A stretch of 64,000 nucleotides of DNA from Mesobacillus campisalis (GTDB lineage Bacteria; Bacillota; Bacilli; Bacillales; Cytobacillaceae), in contig NZ_LAYY01000005.1 in assembly GCF_000986785.1 (NCBI RefSeq), positions 1 through 64,000 on the forward strand, in the 5' to 3' direction. The translations under genes were made by a program, and so were the position numbers. Positions within the stretch are counted from its first letter, which is position 1; every line of letters begins with the position of its first letter. The notes beneath the pieces were generated by a model that saw only the letters and a program-made list of their open reading frames with translations, did no database searches and was not told the origin of the DNA. Of the stretch, positions 35,371 to 44,600 are shown in pieces.

Positions 35371-35577
35371 ATGGAAGTGAAAAAAATGGACGCCAAGATG
35401 AAAGGCAAGGTGAACCGGATTATCTCCGAGTCCTACAGCATCGCCCGCGAACTCGAAGACATCGCCCAGGGCATCCAAAGCGAGTTTAAAGGCATCGGCT
35501 CGGCCCAATGCGCCTCCAGTTTGCGGAGTGCCGCGCAGAAATACCGGAACGTATCGAGTGAATTGCGGAGGATATAG
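35371..35577 (+). CDS. Small helical protein of the type VII locus
   Basis: A 68-residue, charged, fully helical-looking protein (MEVKKMDAKMKGKVNRIISE...SLRSAAQKYRNVSSELRRI) with AAAGGAGG before the ATG, 13 bases after the lipase stop. Short helical partners are encoded beside many LXG and TslA-type effectors and act as targeting chaperones; this could be one. It carries no WXG motif. Confidence 0.65.
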   Translation: MEVKKMDAKMKGKVNRIISESYSIARELEDIAQGIQSEFKGIGSAQCASSLRSAAQKYRNVSSELRRI

Positions 35578-35642
35578 GGAATCGGGGCTGCTTCTTGTGA
35601 AAATAGGACTGCGGGGAAGGAGATTTAGCTGAGATTGCACTT

Positions 35643-35742
35643 TTAATCCTGATTTTGGTGCATTTAATGCTGATTTTGTTGCATTTAATCCTGATTTGCG
35701 CACTGATAATCCTGATTTCCCCTGTTTTAATCCTGATTTTAT
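35643..35742. repeat. 21-bp tandem array B (AATCCTGATTT)
   Basis: Five copies of AATCCTGATTT (second copy AATGCTGATTT) begin at 35645, 35666, 35687, 35708 and 35729, an exact 21-bp period with variable linkers. It separates the effector-like genes from the WXG100 genes. Confidence 0.8.
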
Positions 35743-35782
35743 CCAAGGAACGCAGAACCCCTATTTTAAGGAGGTGAAAAAA

Positions 35783-36085
35783 ATGTCAAGATCGATCATG
35801 GTAGAACCATCACGGCTTGAGAATGCTGCCAACCGCATTGACCAGCAGGCGGCGGACTACGAGAGAACCTACAAGGCGCTTTTCAGCGAAGTCGAAGGAA
35901 TGGGCGCGGCGTGGCAAGGGACGGATAACACCGCCTATGTCAGCCAGATCAAAGGCTTTCAGGATGACTTTGTCAAAATGACCACCCTGATGCGCCAGTA
36001 TTCCGAGTTCCTGAAGCTCAGCGCGAAAACATACCGCGAAACACAGAATGAAGTCATCAACCAGGCACGCAGACTGTCCAACTAA
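35783..36085 (+). CDS. WXG100 family protein 1 (EsxA-like)
   Basis: A 100-residue helical hairpin protein with the central turn GAAWQGTDNTAY (W-x-G). The start MSRSIMVEPSRLENAANRIDQQAADYERTYKALFSEV and end YRETQNEVINQARRLSN are typical of secreted WXG100 substrates. AAGGAGGTG precedes the ATG at 35783; the frame upstream is the tandem array and is not coding. Paired with a second 100-residue gene 37 bases downstream. Confidence 0.9.
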   Translation: MSRSIMVEPSRLENAANRIDQQAADYERTYKALFSEVEGMGAAWQGTDNTAYVSQIKGFQDDFVKMTTLMRQYSEFLKLSAKTYRETQNEVINQARRLSN

Positions 36086-36121
36086 CCTGCAAGTCTATTA
36101 CATAAAGAGGAGGTGGAACCT

Positions 36122-36424
36122 ATGGCAGGAGAAGGCATTAAAATTACCCTCGGCGAGGTGAGCAATACCGCTGGCCAGATTCGCACCCTGAACCAGCAGC
36201 TTTCAATCAGGCTTGAGGAAATGAAAAAGGAAATGAACCAATTGGCATCAACATGGAATTCCGATTCGTCCAACACCATCCGCGGCAACTTCAACGCCCT
36301 CGCACCGCGCTTTGAAGAATATCGCCAGGTGGTCGACAGCTATGCGAAATTCCTCGACAACACCGTAACCAACTACAACCAGGCTGAGACAGCTATTAAT
36401 AATAATGCGAGCTCGTTTAAGTAA
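36122..36424 (+). CDS. WXG100-like protein 2 (variant W-N-S turn)
   Basis: A 100-residue helical hairpin protein with the same plan as its neighbour but the turn reads ASTWNSDSSNTIRGNF, so the Gly of WxG is replaced by Ser. The N-terminal half (GEVSNTAGQIRTLNQQLSIRLEEMKKEMNQL) and C-terminal half (YRQVVDSYAKFLDNTVTNYNQAETAI) are strongly amphipathic. Strong GAGGAGG ribosome site. Probably a heterodimer partner of protein 1 or a second secreted substrate. Confidence 0.85.
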   Translation: MAGEGIKITLGEVSNTAGQIRTLNQQLSIRLEEMKKEMNQLASTWNSDSSNTIRGNFNALAPRFEEYRQVVDSYAKFLDNTVTNYNQAETAINNNASSFK

Positions 36425-36429
36425 AAAAG

Positions 36430-36575
36430 CGGAGGCGGCCGTTTAGCGCCGTATGGACTGGAGCACGGCGACTGAGATAAAGGAAACACGAAGAGCGTAG
36501 CGATTCGATGTTGACTTATCGTAGGGAGGCGGGCGAAGTCCACTAGGCGCTGGCCGCAGGAGCTAGACAGTAATC
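36430..36575 (+). repeat. Long structured intergenic repeat, copy 2
   Basis: Reverse-oriented relative of the repeat at 4536-4665: it ends CTAGGCGCTGG-CGCAGGAGCTAGACAG and contains CGGAGGCGG...GGAGGCGGGCG blocks. A further imperfect hairpin (ATGCAGGGCGCC / GGCGCTCTGCAT, 36591-36621) follows before the FHA gene. The repeat splits the type VII locus into a secretion part and a phospho-signalling part. Confidence 0.6.
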
Positions 36576-36645
36576 TTAATAGGCATCAACATGCAGGGCG
36601 CCGCCCAGGCGCTCTGCATGCCAAACAACAATGTGATGGAGTCGG

Positions 36646-37890
36646 ATGATGATGATCAAACAAGTTAGCTTGACCCTGGATAACCAATTTTTATTTTATA
36701 AAAAAAGTGCACATGAAGTGGTCGACACGGCGAAGCTGGACTGGCTGCAGCGCAGCTCGATTCCGGGTATCCTGCCCTGCGTCGCGATCCAGGACAAGTT
36801 CATCCGCTATGACCTTGCTGGCGCAACGGCCCTTGCGCATACTCCTGTCATTATTGGCAGTTCCCTGTACAGCTTGCTTGCAAACATCGCGGAAACCCTG
36901 ATGGAGGCTAAAAAGGCCGGCCTAGACACCGGCTGTTTTGTCATGAACAAAAACCAGGTCTTTATTGATCCTTTTTCAAATGCATTAGTTTTCATCTATC
37001 TTCCGGTAAAAAATAATTCCTTTGAAAAGGTATCACTTAAAGAATTTATCCAGGAACTCATCACCGTGGCTCCGTATGACGAAAACAGCGGCGCCAGCTT
37101 CTTTATCAAGCTGCATAACTATCTACTGTCGAGCGACAGCATCGAGCCGGAAGAACTGGCCGCCAAGCTTGGCGAATGGGCGTTGGACCCCGGCCTGCAG
37201 TTTGAACAGAACCACCACCGCTTCACAAGCGAGCCGAAGTACTACAGCCCGGGGAGTGCGCTGGCAGCGGTCATCCAGTTCAGCGAGGGTAGGTCAGATG
37301 CTTCTCAGACCGGTGAGGATGTTCAATCAAGCAAGCGCCCGTCAGCCGCGACTCAGCCAAGGGAGCGTCCGTCAGCCATCACTCAGTCAACCGAGCGTCC
37401 GTCAGGGTCCGCTCAGTCCACGAGGGACCCGGCAGCTTCCATGCAATCCAGCGAAAATACGGCTAGGCAGGAGTCACCATTGAGTGGCAGCTTTAAAGCA
37501 GAGGAAGACCTTCCCCAATATCCCGAAGACGAAGGCACCACCGTCCTCGGCGTCCAGCAGGAAGAGGAGGAAGGCACCACCGTCCTTGGCACTGCTATGA
37601 GCGCCCCTTATTTGCTGGCCGCCAACGGTGAAAAAATCTACCTGGACAAGCCCGTTTTTAAAATCGGCCGCGACCCGCTCCAGGCGGACTATACGAGGGA
37701 CAACCTGGTCATCGGGCGGGTTCATGCCCTGTTTTTAACCCAGAATGGCGAGTATTTCTTCGAGGACAATGCCTCGAGGAACGGCAGCTTTATCAACGGC
37801 GTCAAGGCAGAGCCACAGCAGAAAATCAAAATACGGCATGAAGACTGTATCAAACTTGCAAACGAGGAATATATATTTCGCTTGTTTTAG
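36646..37890 (+). CDS. DUF6382-like protein with C-terminal FHA domain and TTVLG motifs
   Basis: A 414-residue cytoplasmic protein. Residues 1-175 form a globular domain (SSIPGILPCVAIQDKFIRYD, VFIDPFSNALVFIYLPV) resembling the DUF6382 domain seen with FHA proteins. A low-complexity linker follows (about 205-285; repeats of RPSA-TQ-ER). Then come two short motifs, EGTTVLGVQQ and EGTTVLGTAM, and a canonical FHA domain (about 335-414; FKIGRD, GRVHALF, NASRNGSFINGV). Threonine pairs beside acids are the kind of site phosphorylated and then bound by FHA domains in GarA/OdhI-type switches. Likely the adaptor between kinase and secretion machine. Confidence 0.8.
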   Translation: MMMIKQVSLTLDNQFLFYKKSAHEVVDTAKLDWLQRSSIPGILPCVAIQDKFIRYDLAGATALAHTPVIIGSSLYSLLANIAETLMEAKKAGLDTGCFVMNKNQVFIDPFSNALVFIYLPVKNNSFEKVSLKEFIQELITVAPYDENSGASFFIKLHNYLLSSDSIEPEELAAKLGEWALDPGLQFEQNHHRFTSEPKYYSPGSALAAVIQFSEGRSDASQTGEDVQSSKRPSAATQPRERPSAITQSTERPSGSAQSTRDPAASMQSSENTARQESPLSGSFKAEEDLPQYPEDEGTTVLGVQQEEEEGTTVLGTAMSAPYLLAANGEKIYLDKPVFKIGRDPLQADYTRDNLVIGRVHALFLTQNGEYFFEDNASRNGSFINGVKAEPQQKIKIRHEDCIKLANEEYIFRLF

Positions 37891-37916
37891 AAGACTGTTT
37901 TAAAGGAGGAAGAAGG

Positions 37917-38702
37917 ATGGCATTCCAAATGGCCTATCACACCGACATTGGCATAAAAAAGAAAAGCAATCAGGATGGGCTGCTGATGAAAACGGCGAAA
38001 ACTCCTGAGGGAGAGGTCGGACTGTTCGCGATTTGCGACGGCATGGGCGGCCTTTCGCACGGGGAGCTGGCGAGCGCCACCGTCATCAGGGGATTGTCGG
38101 ACTGGTTCGACCAGGAACTGCCAAACCTCCTCCGGGAAAAGCAGGAGCGCAGCATCATAAGCGGGCTCCAAACCTGCATCACCGCGCTGAACGATAAAAT
38201 CTTCAGCTACGGAAAGGCGCGGAACATCCAGCTTGGGACCACCTTGTCCGCACTAATGGTCGTCTATTCCCGCTGCTACATCATCCAGGTGGGCGACAGC
38301 CGGATCTACTCCATCTCCTCCGGCGTCACCCAGCTGACGAAGGACCAGTCGCTCGTTGCCAGGGAAGTCGAGCGCGGCAACCTCACGGCGGAACAGGCGC
38401 GCCGGGACCCTCGGCGCAACATTCTGCTTCAGTGCATTGGCGCGACAGAGAACCTCGACATCACGATCACGGAAGGACTTGTGGAGGACCAGGCCTATTA
38501 TTTACTCTGTACCGACGGTTTTTACCATGAAATTCAAGCCCGTGAGCTCGCCGAAAGTCTCCAGCAAGGACAGTTTTACAGTGAAAGCCAGCTAAAAGTG
38601 AAGCTTGTGGAGCTGGTGGAGCTGGCAAAAGGCCGCCAGGAAACCGACAACATCTCGGTCATCGCGGTGTCCAGCACGCAGAAAAGAGGGGAAACAGCGT
38701 GA
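37917..38702 (+). CDS. PP2C-family Ser/Thr phosphatase
   Basis: A 261-residue cytoplasmic metal-dependent phosphatase. PPM motifs: IGIKKKSNQDG, FAICDGMGGLSHGE, YIIQVGDSRIYSI, LTKDQSLVAREVERG, LCTDGFYHEI and ETDNISVIAV, with all metal-binding Asp residues present. GGAGG precedes the ATG. It overlaps the kinase gene by four bases (GTGA), the usual coupling of PrpC/PrkC-type pairs. It should reverse the phosphorylation made by the kinase on FHA-bound partners of this locus. Confidence 0.93.
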   Translation: MAFQMAYHTDIGIKKKSNQDGLLMKTAKTPEGEVGLFAICDGMGGLSHGELASATVIRGLSDWFDQELPNLLREKQERSIISGLQTCITALNDKIFSYGKARNIQLGTTLSALMVVYSRCYIIQVGDSRIYSISSGVTQLTKDQSLVAREVERGNLTAEQARRDPRRNILLQCIGATENLDITITEGLVEDQAYYLLCTDGFYHEIQARELAESLQQGQFYSESQLKVKLVELVELAKGRQETDNISVIAVSSTQKRGETA

Positions 38703-40645
38703 TTAAGATTGGCACAGTGATTGATGAACGATACGAAATCCTCAAGGAAATTGGCCGCGGCGGCATGAGCGTCGTTTATCTCGCGATGGACAACAGGCTT
38801 AACAAATCGCTTGTTGTCAAGGATATCCGCAAGCGGGCCAACAGCAATAACGAGCTTCTGATCAACTCCCTGGTTGTCGAGGCCAATATGCTGAAGAAGC
38901 TCGACCACGGCGCCCTGCCAAGAATTTACGACATCATCGATTCCGCAGGCGACATCTATGTGGTGATGGACTATATCGAGGGCGAATCATTAAAAGAAAT
39001 GCTCAACCGCGAAGGCAGGCTGAAGGCAGTGGATGTGATCGACTATGCCCGCCAGCTCAGCCATGTGCTTGGCTACCTGCATTCCCGCAAGCCGCACCCA
39101 ATCGTCTACCGCGACATGAAGCCGGACAATATCATGCTCACGCCGGAAGGAAAGATCAAGCTGATCGACTTTGGGATTGCCCGCGAATACAAGAGCGAGA
39201 ATTCGACAGACACGACCAACCTTGGCACAAAAGGCTATGCGGCGCCAGAACAGCTGTCCGGCAAGCAGACCGATGCCCGCACCGACATCTACAGCCTTGG
39301 CGTCACGCTTTACCATCTTGTTACCGGCAAGAGCCTGAGCGAGCCGCCGTTTGAGGTGAGGCCGATTCGCCAGTGGGACCCGTCTCTTCCCGAGGGGCTT
39401 GAGCACATCCTCCTGAAGTGCACGCAGTCCGAGCCGGCAGACCGCTACCAGAGCTGCGAGGAGCTCAGCTATGACCTTGAGCATATTGAAAGGCTGACAC
39501 AGGGCTATAAAAACAGGCTGATCAAGCAGCTCGGACTGTTCCTGATTCCTGCCGTGCTGTTTTTCGCGTTCTCGACCACCTCGGTGCTCGGCTACCGCGG
39601 CATGAAGAACGAGCAGTTCCAGGATTATATGGGCCTCGTGAGCTCCTCGAGCCTTGCGCTGATGGAGGGCAGGGAAACGGAGGCGGCGGAACTGCTGGAG
39701 AAGGCGATCACCTCGGTCGACAGCCACAGGCCGGAAGCGTACATCTACCTGCTCGATTTTTACCAGAACCGCGGTGAAGTAGACATCGGCCTCGAGAAAA
39801 TTCGCGCGTATATCAATGATAAGTATGGCAATGTCCATAAAAATGATGCTGTCCTTTTCAAAATGGGGATGACCTATTTCGACGCCAAGCGCGATTATCC
39901 GACGGCTTTACGCTATTTCCAGATGGTGAATGAAAAGAAGATTCCGGATGCGAAATACTACAAATCGCTCGCGGCTACGATGGGAACGCTCAGCGTCGAC
40001 TATGAAAAGTTCGCCGACGACCTCCTTGAATTCCATGAATTCAACGACAGTCTGCCCAATGATGCGAAAAAGCTTGAAAACTACAATTCTCTGGCGAACA
40101 TCTATCTTTCTTATAAAAGCCAGCTTCCCGACGCCAACACAGAAGCGATCGACATTATCCACAAGGCGGACAGGATCCTGGACCAGCTTGGCCAGGAGCA
40201 GCTGCAGTTCAAATATGAAATGCAGTTCGAGCAGAAGCTGGCGCAGGCCTACTACAGCCGCGGCGTAAATACAAAGGATGTGACGGCGGCAAATGAGGAT
40301 TTCGAAGCCGCCATCGGGCACTACTACAACCTGCTGGACCTGAATGCGCCAAACGAGGAGGACATTCTCGGCAGCATCGGCACCATCCACCAGGAGATGG
40401 GAAACCATGCCCAGGCGGCCGAGCAATTCTCCTCGGCGCTTAAAAAATATCCAGACAGCATCTCCCTTTATGTGAAGCTTGGCAATCTCCAGCTCGACAT
40501 CCAGCAGCTGAAGGAAGAGCCGAAGCGCAGTTACACAGAAGCCAGGAAAACCTATGAACAGGCCGGTAAACTGGAAGGCGCCCAGGAGAATGAAGCCTAT
40601 AAAAAATGGACGCGCCGGATGAAGAATCTCGGAATCATCGAATGA
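38699..40645 (+). CDS. Membrane Ser/Thr kinase with extracytoplasmic TPR-like domain
   Basis: A 648-residue membrane kinase. Cytoplasmic Hanks-type kinase domain (1-265): glycine loop GRGGMSVVYLA (19-29), K41, catalytic D139 in VYRDMKPDN, D157 in DFG, and GTKGYAAPEQ. One TM helix follows (about 278-300, LFLIPAVLFFAFSTTSVLGY) and then about 330 residues of helical, TPR-like sequence on the outside. PASTA domains are absent, so it is not a PrkC orthologue. The layout kinase fold - TM - helical domain is that of EssB/YukC, in which the kinase fold is inactive; here every catalytic motif is kept. GTG start coupled to the phosphatase. Confidence 0.9.
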   Translation: MIKIGTVIDERYEILKEIGRGGMSVVYLAMDNRLNKSLVVKDIRKRANSNNELLINSLVVEANMLKKLDHGALPRIYDIIDSAGDIYVVMDYIEGESLKEMLNREGRLKAVDVIDYARQLSHVLGYLHSRKPHPIVYRDMKPDNIMLTPEGKIKLIDFGIAREYKSENSTDTTNLGTKGYAAPEQLSGKQTDARTDIYSLGVTLYHLVTGKSLSEPPFEVRPIRQWDPSLPEGLEHILLKCTQSEPADRYQSCEELSYDLEHIERLTQGYKNRLIKQLGLFLIPAVLFFAFSTTSVLGYRGMKNEQFQDYMGLVSSSSLALMEGRETEAAELLEKAITSVDSHRPEAYIYLLDFYQNRGEVDIGLEKIRAYINDKYGNVHKNDAVLFKMGMTYFDAKRDYPTALRYFQMVNEKKIPDAKYYKSLAATMGTLSVDYEKFADDLLEFHEFNDSLPNDAKKLENYNSLANIYLSYKSQLPDANTEAIDIIHKADRILDQLGQEQLQFKYEMQFEQKLAQAYYSRGVNTKDVTAANEDFEAAIGHYYNLLDLNAPNEEDILGSIGTIHQEMGNHAQAAEQFSSALKKYPDSISLYVKLGNLQLDIQQLKEEPKRSYTEARKTYEQAGKLEGAQENEAYKKWTRRMKNLGIIE

Positions 40646-40663
40646 TGGAAAGAGGCTAGCACA

Positions 40664-41611
40664 ATGGACTATCACATCCTGTTTTATGGAGGCATGGCGG
40701 GGGCGCTGGTCGCTCTCATCCTGGCAGTCTTCCTTTATATAAAACTCAATATCCCGCAGGTGATGAAGGACCTGACAGGCATCTCCCTCCCAGGAGCGGC
40801 AAGAATCGCCAGCCGCCAGAAATTCGCCGAGGCCGAGCAGACAGGCAGGATTACCAACGAAATCAAGCTGCGCAAAGATGTGGATGTATCGGCGGCTGAG
40901 CGGACCCTGACGATGGAGAATCAGCAGAAGCACACCTCCACCCACAATCTCGGCCAGGGATCCGCCGCAATGACACGGCCTTCCGCCGTCCAGCCGGCAG
41001 CAGCCCTGGCGGCGACATCCCTGCTTACTCCAGGTGAAAAGAAGGAAGCAGGTGACACGGTGCTGCTTGAGCATGCGGGAGGTATGGAGAGCAATGAGGC
41101 GGAGGAAACCACTTTGCTGCAGGGCATCCAGGCTGGCCTGCAGCGTCCTGCAGCTTCGCACGTGGAGGAAACAACCTTGCTTCAGGATAGCCAAGGAGAC
41201 CGGGTCCAGCCTGGAGCACCTCTCGTGGAAGAAACGGCGCTGCTGTATGATTCTTCCAAGGTTGAACGTGTGGAAGAAACCGTGTTGCTGGATGGTTCTT
41301 TCAATTCAGAGAATGCCGCGGAAACCGCCCTCCTGCAGGAAACGGAATTACTCAACGAAACCAGTTCGCACCACGAGCCTGCGGAGACGGCCCTCCTGTC
41401 AGACATCGAAGAAACGGAGCTGCTGACACCGGCGGCAGAAACGGCCCTCCTCACAGACATCGAAGAAACGATGCCTCTGTCACCAACAACGGTGCTCACG
41501 CCTATAGAGGAAACAACCCTCTTGGCGGCGGCAGCTCTGGAAGAGGAGCAGGAGCTTTATTTTAAAAAAGAAGTGGACATTATCGTGGTCCACACGACGA
41601 CGATCATTTAA
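40664..41611 (+). CDS. Single-pass membrane protein with about 13 ET(T/A/V)LL motifs
   Basis: A 315-residue protein: N-terminal TM helix (about 7-29, FYGGMAGALVALILAVFLYIKL), a basic stretch, then an acidic, unstructured region full of one motif: DTVLLEH, EETTLLQG, EETTLLQD, EETALLYD, EETVLLDG, AETALLQ, ETELLN, AETALLSD, EETELLT, AETALLTD, EETMPL, TTVLTP and EETTLLAA. It ends KEVDIIVVHTTTII. I know no family. Position after the kinase and the resemblance to TTVLG sites suggest a multi-site phosphorylation scaffold for the FHA domains of the locus. Many copies have Ala or Glu in place of the second Thr, leaving one Thr each. Confidence 0.75.
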   Translation: MDYHILFYGGMAGALVALILAVFLYIKLNIPQVMKDLTGISLPGAARIASRQKFAEAEQTGRITNEIKLRKDVDVSAAERTLTMENQQKHTSTHNLGQGSAAMTRPSAVQPAAALAATSLLTPGEKKEAGDTVLLEHAGGMESNEAEETTLLQGIQAGLQRPAASHVEETTLLQDSQGDRVQPGAPLVEETALLYDSSKVERVEETVLLDGSFNSENAAETALLQETELLNETSSHHEPAETALLSDIEETELLTPAAETALLTDIEETMPLSPTTVLTPIEETTLLAAAALEEEQELYFKKEVDIIVVHTTTII

Positions 41612-41624
41612 AAGGGGAATCAGA

Positions 41625-44600
41625 ATGATGCTTGCGATGTTTAGAAAAAACAAGGTGCTTGTGGTGGTTTGTGCGGCGCTTGTCCTGCTGTCCGGGGTCT
41701 TGCTCCGCGACAATCCGGCGTTTTCGACAAAAACGGGGATTGACCGCTACATCCTTTTCAACGGCCAGTCATGGAACATGGACACAAGCTTCAACCAAAA
41801 CTGGCTGACAAGCGAAGACACCATATCCTTCACGGTCGACCTTGAGGACGATTATGAAAATAAATTCGCCAACGCGAAGGAAGGCGAAGAAGCCCAGCCG
41901 GTGGAAACACCGTTCACTGTTACCGCCTCCCATGAAGGGGAAGCCGTTACGGTGCCGGCACCGGTCAAGGATGACAATTTTAAAGGTAAATACAATGTGA
42001 ACATTCCTTTTACAAAAGAAGGCACCTTGGACATACATATTGACATACCGGAAAACAACAGCTGGGACGCCGATGCTGCCTCGGCGGATTTCAAAGTGAC
42101 AAGGGATGGCGCCGCCCCGGCGATCACCCTGCCTGGCAACCTTGACGGCACGCTGTCCACGAAGGCTGTCACCGTCAATATGAGCATTGAAGACGCTCAT
42201 TTCGATCCGCAGAATGTGCAGCTGAGCGCGACCCGCTACGGCAGCGATATCCCTGTGTCAGCCAAGTGGGCCGGGAAAGATGGCGCCTATCATGGCTCTG
42301 TCACCTTCGAGGAGGACGGCGAATACAGTCTGAGCCTCTCAGCCATTGACACTGCCGGCAACAAGAGCAAAGAAAAGAGCGTTTCCTTCTCGATCCGCAC
42401 GAAAGGTCCGGACCTGCAGGTGACCCATAACGACAAGCCTGTCGAGAGCGGAGGCTTTTATGCAATTGACAGCATCGGTCTTTCTGTGGACAGCAACATC
42501 AAGCTGTCGAAGACGGAAGCCGTGATCATCAGTAACGGCACAGCCGAAACGAAGGCGCTCACTCTTTCGCCGAACGGGCGCGAAGCCAAGCTTGACGGTG
42601 GATACTATTTTAGTGAGGATGGAACCTACGAAATTGCCGTGAGTGTGACCGAAAGGCATGCGCTCGGCCAAACTCATGACCTTGCTCCGATTGTGCTGCA
42701 TATCGACCGCAAGAATCCTGAGTTCAAGGTCGAAGGCGCCGCCGACCAGGAGAATTATGATGAAAAGAAAGAAGTGGCCATCACCGCGCTTGACGAGAAT
42801 TTCTCCAGCGGAAGTGTCACTGTTACGCGCACCGGTTTTAATGGTGTGGAAAAAGAAGACAGCTACAAGCTGGATGGAAGCGGCAAGGCCACATTCAAGG
42901 CCGACCGTGACGGCTTGTATGAAGTGACAGCCAAGGCGGCTGACAAAGCCGGCAACAAGGCTGAGCAAAGCTTTTCGTTCACAGTGGACACCGGCGCACC
43001 ATCTGTCTGGCTGTCCGATGAAAACATTGATGGAAAGTACCTGAATAAAGATAAAGATCTCACCATCTTTGTCCAGGATTTTACCCTGAAATCGAAGCCG
43101 GTTCTCAAGGTGAAGAAGGACGGCGAGGAATACCTGACAACCGAACTGGACAGATTCTTTTTCCGCTACTCGAAGGCCCTTTCCTTCAAGGAAGATGGCG
43201 TGTACGAGCTGGAGCTGAGTACGGTTGATTATTTTAACCGCGAATATACGCTTGGTCCGATTTCGTTCACAATGGACCAGACTGCACCGGAGTTGAGCGT
43301 CGCAGGCGTCAAGGATGGCGAGCTGTATGGCGGACCGAAGACAGCGGAAATCAAGGCGGAGGACAAGAACCTTGTGCTGGAAGAGACGCTGCTGAAGGTG
43401 ACCCGCAACGGCAAAAAACATCTGGAAGCAGCCGGTGAGGATGCGCTGCAGAATCACGAGTTCAAGGAAGATGGCGAATATGTGCTGACTTTTGAAAGCA
43501 CGGACAAAGCCGGCAACAAATCGGTAACTGGCCCGATTTCGTTCGGCATCGACCAGACGCCGCCGGAGCTTGGCATCACTGGCGTGGACAACGGCGAGCA
43601 TTACCAGAAGCGTGAAGCGGTGCTGACGGTCGTGGACCAGCGTGTCGACCTGAAGAAAACAGAAGTCGAAGTGAAAAAGGACGGCGAGCCTCAGGACCTT
43701 GGCAAACTTAAATGGGATACAAGCAAACTGGAGAACGGCCTTTGGGAAGCAAAACTTGCACTCAGCTTTGAAGAAGAAGGCGACTACGAGCTGACTCTTC
43801 ATGCTGCCGATGAAAAAGAGAATGCCGCTGAAAGCATGAAGCGTACGTTCACCATTGACCACACTGCCCCTGTAATCAGCCTGGATGGCATTGACAAAGA
43901 TTTCATCCAGGAAGGCAAGACGCTTGTCATCACAGTGGACGAGCATAATTTTAACCACAATAAAGTAACTGTTTCGGCTACGAAAAACGGCCAGAAGCAT
44001 GATCTTGGAAAATGGGAGAATACCGGTGAAATTTCAAAGCTGAACCATACGTTTAAAACCGATGGCGACTACGAAATCATCGTCTCTGCCGAAGACAAGG
44101 CCGGCAACAAGGCCGAGAGCAAGAGTTTAAAGTTTACGGTCGACAATGTGAAGCCTGTGATTGAGATTTCCGGCGCGCAGAATGGCTCCTATTGGAAGAG
44201 CAGCAGGAAAGTAAGCATCTCCGTGAACGAGCATAATTTTAAAAATAATGCCGTGGACATCTCGGTCACAAGGAAGGCCAACGGCGAGAAGAAGGCCTAT
44301 GACATTGGCACGTGGTCCAATACGGGCAAGGTGTCGAGCATCTCCCACGAGTTTGGCACTGACGGCGAGTATGAAATTACGGTCACAAGCGTCGATGCCG
44401 CCGGCAATAAGGCTGACAGTAAGAAGCTGCTGTTCACGATTGATCAGGTAGCGCCTGAGCTGGGCATTGCCGGTGTGGAAGACGGCGAGGACTATCGCAC
44501 GAATAAAACGGTCACGTTCAAGGCCAGCGATATCAATCTGGATCTGGGCAAAGTGAACCTGAATGTCTCCCGCAACGGCCAGGCCTACAATGTTGGCAAT

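Noticed and set aside
35486-35746. Minus-strand 86-codon frame rich in KIRIK repeats, and an N-terminal extension of WXG100 protein 1
   Set aside because: Translation of array B; the true WXG100 start has AAGGAGG immediately before ATG 35783.
39908-41194. 428-codon minus-strand frame across the kinase and motif-protein genes
   Set aside because: It spans two well-supported plus-strand genes and their junction; composition is that of an antisense shadow.
42339-44000. 553-codon minus-strand frame inside the Ig-repeat gene
   Set aside because: Antisense shadow of a repetitive, GC-rich gene; the plus strand has signal, domain repeats and anchor, and the minus frame has no recognisable domain.
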